In this document: positions 55,640 through 64,000 of the stretch, in pieces | Numbering within the stretch: the first letter of the stretch is position 1 | Layout: every line of letters begins with the position of its first letter | Source: Aurifilum marmelostoma | Lineage: Eukaryota > Ascomycota > Sordariomycetes > Diaporthales > Cryphonectriaceae | Direction: 5' to 3' | Length of the DNA stretch: 64,000 nucleotides | Assembly: GCA_027559495.1 (NCBI GenBank) | Contig: JAMXSV010000026.1 | Location: forward strand, 434,001 to 498,000 | Translations under genes and position numbers: made by a program | The notes under the pieces: generated by a model | The model's database searches: none | Seen by the model: only the letters and a program-made list of their open reading frames with translations | What the model was told of the DNA's origin: nothing

Positions 55640-55960
55640 TAACTCTTCTAAGCTTCTTAATATCTCTTTCTAGCATTAAAAGTTAGAGGATAAAATCGAA
55701 GATCTTAAGCTAAAGTTAATATATCTCTGCTAATAGAAGAAGATATAGAAAGAGAAGATAGCTTAGGCTATTCATTAGGGCTTAATAAATCTAGAAGAGT
55801 TAGAGCATCTAGAGGCAAAGAAGGCAAAGGCTAAGGCTAAGTATCTAGCTGCTAAAGAGGCTAACTAAGGCGCTAAGGCCTTAGCTCCTAAGGGCCCTCC
55901 CTCTAATAGCCAGCCTATAGGGGGGCTAGTTAGACCCTACTAGACCTAAGTATTCTAGAT
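55640..55960 (+). other. Coding-like block on the strand opposite to pol, inside E2
   Basis: On the plus strand one frame from about 55690 reads as a Lys/Glu/Ala-rich, coiled-coil-like sequence (for example LEELEHLEAKKAKAKAKYL) followed by a Pro/Gly/Ser-rich tail. Its only stops are TAA/TAG, explainable as former Gln codons. The minus-strand frames of the same stretch look less coding. It lies between integrase and the left LTR, where antisense genes are unusual. I do not recognise a family. Confidence 0.45.
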
Positions 55961-56449
55961 AAATATAGGCTAGAAGATATAGCTGGACCTTTAGTTAGCT
56001 GCTAACCCTTAGCCTAGCTTAGTGCATCTTTTCTTTTAGTACTATTCCTAATTAGTATTTTCTTAATTAGTAGCTTATTTTGTTAACTAATAAGGTATTT
56101 TAACTAATAAGCTGCATTCTTAATATTTCTATAGGCTAACTAGTTATTACTATAACTATTCTTTTTTAGATTAGTATTGCGCAAGCTATTCTAGTGCATT
56201 AGTAATATTTTCTAGAGATTCTTATATATTTTCGCTTAAAGAATAGCCTTTTTATTTAACTAGATATTCTAGTATATTGTTCTATCCTTTATGCTTAAGG
56301 ATTTTTTTAATCTTATATTCTAGTTTATTATCTTTAACTTTAATGCTATTATTGATCTTTATATTTTATACTGCTAGCTTAAGTAGTAAAATATAGAAAA
56401 CTAGGTATATTCTTATGCTATAGGGAAGTGCAAGTTTATAGTTAACTAG

Positions 56450-59400
56450 TAAGATTTTCTGTAAAATCTTAAATAGACTAAGCTTCTTATAATTAAGCTT
56501 ATTACTAGGTCTCTTTATCTTAATATTTTGTCGAAAAAGGTAGACCTTATCTTCCTTCTTAAGAATTAGTCCCTTAATCCTCTTAATATTTGCATATCTT
56601 ATTATTTGTTCCCTAATAAATGCAAGTTCTTACTATAATTCTTTATAGATTTTCTAAATCCTTTAAGCTTTCTTATTTGCTGCTTCTATATTTGCCCCTA
56701 GCAATGCTTTATAGTATGCTATAGGGTTATGCCTATATACTGCATAGAATAGCAATATCTTTATTATATTTATATTTGCGCTATTATATGCAAATTGCGC
56801 TAATAGCAATAATTTAATCTAATTATCTTATTTATAATTAATATAATAGTATAGATATTATTCTAAAATTTGATTTATATATTCTATTTATTTATCTATT
56901 TATAGATAAAATGCAGTTAATATCTTATAAGCTGCTTTAAGCTATTTTATAAGTAAGGTCTAGAAGTTTAATATAAACTTCTTATCCCTATCTAAGATAA
57001 TTTCCTATAGTATGCTATAGTTGGCTATAATTATTCTAAGAAATATATATGCAAGGTCTTCTGCTATACTGCTTTCCTTATATAGTAGAAAGTAAGTGTA
57101 CTTGCTTAATTTATAAACTATTATTAGAATGCTATTAAATTGCACTTTAGTTAAGGGTTTTTGTAAGAGAGATAGCTTAATAATAAAGTCTAGGCTAGCT
57201 AATTGCTAAACTGAACTTAGTACCGATAGAGGGTAAAGCAATTTATAAAGCTTATATCTTTCTGCTTTATTCTTCTTGCAACTATTGCAATTCTATAAGA
57301 GGTTCTCGACTCTTTTCTTAAGGCCTAGCAGATTCTAGTATCTTGAAATCTATACTAAGGTTGCTCTAACTCCCTAATATCTATATGCTAGGGCATTATA
57401 TATATCCCGGATATACTAATCTTATTTCTCTAAAGTTATATTTTCTAAGTTCTTACTTATTTAACTAATTCTAAGGATAGTATTTAGCTCCCTATATGCA
57501 TTAATAAGATTTCCTTTCTTATCTATTATAAAGATATTCTAAATTTCTTTTATAATCTTATTCTAATAATTAGATCTTCTGCTAAAAGCATTTACTCTAA
57601 TATTTTCCTTTCTTTAGATATAAATAATCTTAAAATTAAATTATAATAGATACTCTGCCTATCTTACTTATTATTTATTAAGTATCTTTATTATAGTAAA
57701 TATAGTAAGATTTTTATAATTAGAGAATACTTTAATTTAGTATTTTGTGCTAATAAGATATTATTCCTATTCCTTAAATGCTTCTATAATAGCTATAAGT
57801 TCCTTATCTAGTATTCTATACTGCAATTCTAGTCTATTAAGCTTCTTTAAGAAGTTAGCAATTAGTCTTAATTATTCTCTTTTATTGCGCTAGTTAAGAT
57901 TCTGCTCTAATAGCAAAGTCTAATGCATTTATATATAACTTAAGTTCCTTGCTAAGGTCTAGTTCTTTGTAAACCAGGTCTTTTAATATAAGATCCTTAA
58001 TCTTATTAAATGCTTACTATTATCCTTCTGCCTAATAAAATAGTATTTCTTTTTTAGTAAGTTCTATAAAAGGCTTAATTTCCTTGCTATAATTCTTAAT
58101 AAACTATCTATAGAAATTAATATATTTAAGGAATGCTTAAATATCTGTAAAGTTTCTAGATGCAGGCTAATCCTTGATTGCCTTAATTTTATCTTTCTAT
58201 ATACAAATTGCGCCTAGTTTAAGAGTATATTCGAGATAATCCACTTTCTAAGTATAGAAATAATATTTAGTAGGTTCTACTAGCATCTTAGCGTCTTATA
58301 GCATCTATAATATAGTTTGCATATATTATTTATATATCTTAAGGTCCTTTAAGTAAATAAAGATATTATCTAGATAAGCAATAATAAAGATATTAAGGAA
58401 TTTGCAAAGGATATAGTTAACTATGCATTAGAATATAGCTAGTGCATTAGTTAGTCTAAATAGCATAATATAATATTTATAATATCTATAGCAAGTTTTG
58501 AAGGCTATCTTCTATTTATATCTTTTTGCAATTTGTATATAATAGTATCCTTCTTTAAGATTGAGTGCAGTAAACTATTATGCATCTTGCATTCTATCTT
58601 ATAATTTATTGCTTTTTAGCAGTAGATAATAATCCTTAATTATTATATTATTAAGTTATTTAAAGTCTATATATAGTCTAAGTTTGCTATTTTTTTTTAA
58701 TATAAAGAGGATTAAATATTCTGCTAGAGAGTATAATTCTCTAATATATCCTCTTTTAAGATTTTTATTTAAGTACTCCCTAAGTGCCTTAAGCCTTGCT
58801 TTATCTAGTTTATAAATAAGAAAAAACTTTGGTTCTATCCCTTCCTTAAGGAATATTTTGTAGTTGAATTAGGTTCTAGCAAGAAGCAATCCTTTATGCT
58901 TTTCTAAGAATAATCTAGTAAATTCGTAGTACTCTTGTAATATGCTATCAAATATTAGTAGGGGTCCTTCTTCTATTATTACTGCTTATAGGAATAGGAG
59001 ATACTATTAAGCATTCCTAGGTAATATTGCAGAAGTATTATATCCTAATTAGCTTTATCTAATTCTTTATAATTCTTAGTTTATCTATTTCTTTAGCTTA
59101 TCCTAGCTGCTCTAGGCTAGACTAAATTTCTAAGGCTATAGCTTCTATTTCTGTTATTGCTGCCTATTATTATTGCTTTATGCTAGACCGAGTCTTTCTG
59201 ACTAGATTCTGCTTATTTATAAATCTAATCTATACCTAACCTTCTTTTATAGATTTAAGGCGCTTATAATCCTTCTCTATAAGCTATTAGTCCCTGCTAA
59301 TTTAGAGGTATATATTAAGTTCTCGTTTAAGCGCCTCTTTTAGCTATCTTTAGTAACTAAGTCTTATCCTGCGCCTTTAATTGCAACTATTCTATTAGGT

Positions 59401-59770
59401 ACAGCTTGTTCCTAAGAGATTTAGCTAGTAGTCTAATCGATTTAAAGATTATGCTTCTTAAGCTATAGAAGTCCTAATATTATATTATAATATGCTATAT
59501 CTATAATATCAAAAGAAACCTTAATCGTATATCCTTATATCTATATAGGTAGATAATCAGTCTCCTTATTAACTATATCTAAGTTATATGCGACTGGCTT
59601 TCCTTCTATAGTATTAAGTATATAGGGCTTCTCCTTCTGCTGCTATAGTATCTTTGCTATATTAATAATATTTAGGAATATATAATTTCCTTATGCGCTA
59701 CTATCTAATAAAGCATTATATCTTTCTTTATAGATATATGCATTAATAATAATATAAGTATAGTTCGTTC
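56450..59770 (-). pseudogene. E2 pol remnant: protease, reverse transcriptase, RNase H, integrase
   Basis: Protease lies at about 59765-59390, with an aspartic-protease motif region reading LLDSS...GNYIF and later IILGLLWLKKHNPQIDW after allowing for stops. Reverse transcriptase is about 58870-58230: FLKEGIEPK, LREYL, LRLYIDF and LTNALA, with the active site at 58359-58379 reading YLDN instead of YLDD. RNase H is about 58190-57600 with LDKELIAIIEAFKE. Integrase is about 57420-56500 with the zinc-finger cysteines CNSCKKNKA (57271-57292), then DFI, LDRDKKF and IEYINQILE as the D-D-E catalytic positions. Stops occur mainly at former Gln and Trp codons. No intact frame remains, so the element cannot make these proteins. 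Confidence 0.93.
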
Positions 59771-60899
59771 TAGAGGCTTTATATAAAGACTATTCTAGTC
59801 TAATTATTTATAGTTCTATTATAGGCGATCCTATCCTTTTAGGGTTCTTTTAGCTGCTTGCTAGGCTAATGCTCTAGCTTATTATTATATATGCTTATAA
59901 TGCTTCCTGCTGCGCTATTATATATGCTAAGCATATGCTTTATTTTGTATATAAATAGTGCATTTTTCTACTAAGCATTGCTACTATTTGCATTTCCTTT
60001 CTACGCAAGGCTTTAGGCAATCTTCTAGTAGTTTAACAAAAGCATTATTATGCTTCTTATCTAGTACTTCCCTAAACCGAAGTTTGGGTTCTTTATGCGC
60101 TTAAATAATTTATCCTTCTTCTCTAATTAGAAACTATCTATATTTAACTTTTTCTTTGAAGTGAATTTAATAGCTATAATAGATATATAAGATCTATACT
60201 AATTAATAGTATCTAAGGTAGAATGCGTTAATCCTAGGATCCTCTATTTTTTCTGCTTTATAGTTCTAGATTAGAATGCTTTAGAAGAGTTTCTTTAGGG
60301 GAATTCTATATATAAGATGCTTAGTTTGTTTCTTAGTATCTAAATTATAGAAGCTAATGCTACTATATAGGCTAGTTAATGCTAATTCTCCCGACTTATT
60401 TATATATCATTGCATAATAGGTTCGGGTAGGTTATCTAGCTATCTATCCTAAAGTATTTCTTCTTCGAGAGTAAGTATCTCTATTATATCTTCTTCTATT
60501 AGTGCTAAAGTAAAGTCCGCATTTTCTAAATCATTATCGCGCCTATTATAGGCCAAGAATAATATAGTATCAAAAAATTATTAATATAATTAGAAAACTT
60601 CCCTTAGTCCTATCTTTCCTTAGATTTCTAATCTATAGGGTTAGTAGAACAATCCAATTATTCATCTTTAGTAGAAGCCCTGCTTCCCATAGCGAGCTGC
60701 CGTCGTCCTGTAGATTTCCAGAGGAACTATCCTAAACCCTTTTTTTCTAAGAGATATAATACATAACTATTATTATAATATACAGTCTAACTAAGGGAAT
60801 TATAATTAATAAAGTTTATTACTTGCTCTATTAGGATATTTTTATTTAGCTAATTAGGTTCCTATCGGATAGCAATATTAAGCTATTATCCTTCCTAGA

Positions 60900-61600
60900 T
60901 AGATTGCTATTACTTCTTTTCGTAGTTATCAACAATCTTATGCAAAGTATTCTAGTTTTCTATAATTATAGTATCCCTAATTATTATTTCATACTAGACA
61001 TTTGCTATATCAATTTATAATATTAAGCTCTATAGGGCTAGCATATATACTGCTACTATAAGCTATGCTTTAATGCTTAGGTTAATTTCCTTAATTCTGC
61101 ACCTTTTTGCTTATATTAGCTTAGAACTTCTATAATAGGTTTTCTTTTTTCCTTTCTATGCATTATTTATAGAGGCGGTTATTAATGCGGATTGCTATAT
61201 TAAAGAATATAGTAAAGTCCTCTAGCTAATCCTATTTAGAAATTTTATCTTTAACCTTATCCTTAAGTCCTTAGTAATAGTGCTCTATAAGATTTCTGTC
61301 TTCCTATAGAAATCGTGCTGCAAATTATTTAAATTAAATTGTATATATAAAAGCTAATTTAACTTATTGCAGGGCTATAAGTTATTAGGCTATAGTCCTT
61401 TCCTTATTAGGGTCCCTAAAGGTTTCTCTAAGAACCTTTTCGAATCTGCTAAAGGATTAAAATATTTCTTTAGTAGTATCTTTTCTAAAATTAGGGCAAG
61501 TAATATTCTCTAAGTAGTCCCTAAGAAAGAGCTTGTACTAAATAAAAGCATTATCCTTAAGGCAAGTTCCCGCAAAGATAATCTTTTTTAACTCTATAGT
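60900..61600 (-). pseudogene. E2 gag remnant
   Basis: The segment from about 61520 to 61130 reads on the minus strand as a retrotransposon gag core: DPNKERTIA, QFK-like, FYQGLKDKVKDKIS-like and EDFTIFFNIAIRINNRLY. It is broken by stops. Zinc-knuckle cysteines were not clearly seen downstream, probably because of mutation. Confidence 0.8.
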
Positions 61601-61968
61601 AAACTAAGAGGCATAGTGCAAGAAATACGCCTTGCACTAAGTAAGGAATTCTTAAAGCATCTTTTAGTTTCTATTAAATATAATAGGTTTATTTATTTTA
61701 TAGTTTTTAATAGCTGCTATAGCATTAGAGTTGCTAATCTGCCCTTAAGTAAAGAGTTAAGCTTGCTAGGACTAGATTATAGCTTCCTACTATTGCTAAT
61801 AGATGCGCAATTCGTTAATGCACTGCGTAAGAAGCTATATCTAGTTCATTAGTTCGTTAGTAATAGCAGCTCTACCGCTAGAAAAGGATAGAGTTCCTAA
61901 AGCCATTATATTTCCGTATTGCTTAAAGCAGAGTATACTAAACTATTTTTAAACAAAAGTTATCACAA

Positions 61969-62501
61969 TATAATAAGCACTGCTATAACCAGGGTATATA
62001 ATAAGTATATAAGGGTTTATATTAGGCAAGAAGGATATTAAAGTATACTCTAAAGGAATACAAAAATAATTTCCAAAAGTCTTCTGTAGTATATTACTAG
62101 CAGTAAAGCTATTACTTATATCAAAAGTAATACTTAGATTAATAACTAAAGAGCTATATATTAAATCTATCTAATAGTAGCAAATATATCCCTTATATAA
62201 CCTATTCTTTAGTCCTTTGTTAGTAGTATTAGTTCCTTCCTAGCAGGGATAGGCTAGAGTTGATATCGAATCCTTTAACTAATCAACCAAGTTAATACCA
62301 ATTCCTTCAACTAATCGATAAAGTCGATATCAACTCCTTCGACTAAGCAACCTTTATAACCCTAACCCTAGCTTATATAATCTCGTCGTGCTAATTCTAT
62401 CCTAGAGTATTGGACTCTCAGCTCCCTATAGTCCGTTCCGTGTGGCCTTAATGCTATGCCGCAATCTTTATTATGACCTGCATATTGGATGGGTTATAAC
62501 A
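61969..62501 (-). repeat. E2 right LTR (5' LTR in element orientation)
   Basis: 533 bp. It ends GGGTTATAACA in window orientation (TGTTATAACCC when read on minus), the intact terminal TG of the LTR. This copy keeps more G and C than the left one. Confidence 0.93.
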
Positions 62502-62506
62502 TATAA

Positions 62507-62922
62507 CTATAATTGCACTATAATGCTTACTGCCTTTAAAGCTATTAAATAAGTATAATCTAATGCTTAGATTAATAATTAAAGAGCTATAGAATATTTA
62601 TATATATCTAAAAAGTAATTATGCTTAAATTATATAATTTATTTAATTATTCCTAACTATATTAGCTATATTAGATATATTAGCAATCTACTATATTTAG
62701 ATATATTAAATATATTACTAATCTAATATATTTATCCTAATTAGCTGCTTATAAGGGTTGCTAATGCTTATTAAGTTTTAGTAAGCTTTATCTTCTTCTA
62801 TAACTCTAATCCTAAGGATTATATAAGCCTAATAGCTTATAGCAGTATTAAACTCTTATCTCTAAGGGTTTATCTTAGTAGCTGCTGTTCCCCCTATATT
62901 ATAACTGTTGCAGGTTATAACA
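62507..62922 (-). repeat. E1 right LTR, second part
   Basis: The last 416 bp of the E1 right LTR, resuming after the TATAA duplication and ending GTTATAACA before the AGTTA duplication. Together with 54676-54786 it makes 527 bp. Confidence 0.92.
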
Positions 62923-62927
62923 AGTTA

Positions 62928-63343
62928 CCTAGAACGAACCTTAAGAAGCTAAGAGTCTAACACTCTAATGCAGAGTTAGCATAATAGGGATTACGTAACC
63001 CAGGGTTAGGGTTTATAACTAATCAGGAAGGATAGCTTTGGATATAGATTATCCAAAACTATCTAGATAATCTAAATAACTAGTTATCTAAGTTATCTAA
63101 CTAAAGAGCAGAATATATAAAGATATAGTTATTATTAGTTAAATAGATTATTATATATAGCTTTTTAGTTATTAATTTAAGTATTATCTCTAATATAAGT
63201 AATAGCCTTATTATTAGTAATATACTATAAAAGATTTAAAGATTATTTCTATATTTATTAAGATTATATTTTAATATTATTTTTGCTTAATATAAATCTT
63301 TATATATTTATTATATACTCTAGTTATAGTAATACTTATTATA
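62928..63343 (+). repeat. Right fragment of the E0 LTR
   Basis: This continues the LTR interrupted at 47506. It matches the reverse complement of the E2-family LTR in several blocks (for example GAAGCTAAGAGTCTAACACTCTA, CAGGGTTAGGGTTTATAA and the terminal CTTATTATA) with more divergence than between E2 LTRs. Total E0 LTR length is about 475 bp. Confidence 0.75.
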
Positions 63344-63435
63344 TTTTAATAATTCTTATTTAAGTATAATTTAATATACTTCTTCTTAAGCAATATAGAA
63401 ATATAATATCTCTCTAATCTCTAATCTCTTTTACT
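63344..63435 (+). mobile_element. Leader of E0, just inside its LTR
   Basis: This matches the first bases inside the E2 right LTR when both are read in element direction (both share TTTAA..TATAC and TTAAGCAATA..GAAATATAAT). It shows that the E0 LTR is followed by an internal region rather than being a solo LTR. It is interrupted by the solo LTR at 63441 and continues past the window. Confidence 0.7.
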
Positions 63436-63440
63436 ATAAG

Positions 63441-63993
63441 TATAATAAGCATTGTAGTATTGATAATAATAATCCGGATGCATAAGGGGTTTATGCTAGC
63501 AAGAGCGATGCTAAGTTTCTCCTTTAGCACAGAATATAAGAGTAATTTGTAACTGCAACTGCACTATAATGCTTACTGCCTTTAGGGCTACTAGATAGAT
63601 ATAATCTAATGCTTAGATTAATAACTAAAGAGCTATAAAATATCTATATATATCTAAAGAATAATTATGCCTAAACTATATAGTCTATTTAGTTATTCTT
63701 GACTATATTAGCTATATTAGATATATTAGCAATCTAGTATATCTAAATATATTAGCAATCTAGTATATCTAAATATATTAGATATATTACTAATCTAATA
63801 TATCTATCCTAATTAGCTGCTTATAAGGGTTGCTAATGCTTACTAAGTCTTAGTAAGCTTTGTCTTCTTTTATAACCCTAACCCTAAGGATTATATAAGC
63901 CTGATAGCTTGTAGCAGTATTGAACTCCTGTCTCCAAGGGTTTGTCTTGGTAGCCGCCGTCCCCCTATATCATAATTATTGCGGGTTATAACA
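63441..63993 (-). mobile_element. Solo LTR of the E1 family
   Basis: A complete LTR, TATAATAAGCATTG to GGGTTATAACA, flanked by the 5-bp duplication ATAAG (63436-63440 and 63994-63998). It is 553 bp, 26 bp longer than the E1 LTRs, owing to a tandem duplication of AATCTAGTATATCTAAATAT plus six bases near 63730-63780. It is the least AT-shifted LTR in the window. Confidence 0.9.
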
Positions 63994-64000
63994 ATAAGCA

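Larger units (their letters stand above)
54787..62501 (-). mobile_element. Ty3/gypsy LTR retrotransposon E2, structurally complete but mutated
   Basis: 7715 bp, inserted in the right LTR of E1 with target duplication TATAA (54782-54786 and 62502-62506). LTRs are 54787-55319 and 61969-62501, 533 bp each. On the minus strand the order is LTR, gag, protease, reverse transcriptase, RNase H, integrase, polypurine tract (AAGAAAAAGATAA read on minus at 55320-55332) and LTR, the Ty3/gypsy order. The element keeps more G and C than E1. Stops in the frame are mainly TAA or TAG where Gln is expected, the mark of RIP. Confidence 0.95.
47507..62922 (-). mobile_element. Ty3/gypsy LTR retrotransposon E1, interrupted by E2
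   Basis: The element is flanked by a 5-bp duplication AGTTA (47502-47506 and 62923-62927). Its left LTR is 47507-48033 (527 bp). Its right LTR is in two parts, 54676-54786 and 62507-62922, also 527 bp when the E2 insertion and its duplication are left out. The internal part 48034-54675 is about 6.6 kb. Transcription ran on the minus strand, shown by pol remnants and by a polypurine tract (read on minus as AAAAGAGAGATAA) next to the left LTR. It is more AT-rich and more broken than E2, in keeping with greater age. Confidence 0.93.

Noticed and set aside
62340..62380. Telomere-like CCCTAA units (AACCCTAACCC) in the LTRs, also near 63878
   Set aside because: Only about two units occur, at the same place in each LTR copy, so they belong to the repeat and do not mark a telomere or interstitial telomeric array.
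47448..63343. Interpreting the E0 LTR as a solo LTR
   Set aside because: The bases after it match the internal leader of E2, and the flanks (TTATT left, TTTTA right) do not form a duplication, so it is an LTR of a longer element.

Overview
This window comes from a filamentous ascomycete, most likely Pezizomycotina and possibly Sordariomycetes. The signs are short introns (about 60-115 nt, GT..AG, some with CTAAC/CTGAC-like branch sites), typical fungal orthologues (VMA1, SPB1, YPT7, GDA1), a DUF1748-like small protein, and a 17 kb AT-rich block of Ty3/gypsy retrotransposons whose coding remnants carry mainly C-to-T and G-to-A changes, as repeat-induced point mutation (RIP) leaves. Exon boundaries given here were worked out by hand from splice motifs, frame and family conservation.

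Bases 1-47029 are ordinary gene-bearing DNA with 16 recognised protein genes. In order they are: VMA1 (5' part only, minus); a prolyl-4-hydroxylase-like 2OG-Fe(II) dioxygenase (minus); a disordered proline-rich adaptor-like protein (minus); a short-chain dehydrogenase (plus); an acyl-protein-thioesterase-like hydrolase with a broken N-terminal frame (minus); a roughly 6 kb gene-poor stretch; a 1469-residue GMC oxidoreductase fused to an alpha/beta hydrolase (plus); SPB1 (minus); a CDT2/DTL-like WD40 protein (plus); a tail-anchored heme-oxygenase-like protein (minus); an EamA/SLC35F-type transporter with a one-base frameshift (minus); YPT7 (minus); a MoxR/Mg-chelatase-lid-like protein (plus); a DUF1748-like protein (plus); a small C2H2 zinc finger plus SANT-like protein (plus); GDA1 (minus); and a PPPDE-thioredoxin-PUL protein (plus). 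There is no clear biosynthetic cluster. Several genes serve housekeeping membrane and secretory functions: vacuolar acidification, vacuole fusion, Golgi GDP clearance and ribosome assembly.

Bases 47030-64000 are an AT-rich island that starts right after the last gene. It resolves into nested LTR retrotransposons. The oldest, E0 (plus strand), is represented by one LTR, split in two, and its leader. E1 (minus strand, 47507-62922, 527-bp LTRs, target duplication AGTTA) sits inside the E0 LTR. E2 (minus strand, 54787-62501, 533-bp LTRs, target duplication TATAA) sits inside the right-hand LTR of E1. A solo LTR of the E1 family (63441-63993, target duplication ATAAG) sits in the E0 leader. E1 and E2 still show degraded gag, protease, reverse transcriptase, RNase H and integrase on the minus strand, broken mainly by TAA/TAG at former Gln codons.

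The points most worth a second look are: the nesting order proved by target duplications; a coding-like block on the strand opposite to pol near the pol-distal end of E2; a cysteine in place of serine at the nucleophile elbow of the GMC-hydrolase fusion; two apparent frameshifts, both at runs of six G/C; and tiny first coding exons in VMA1.
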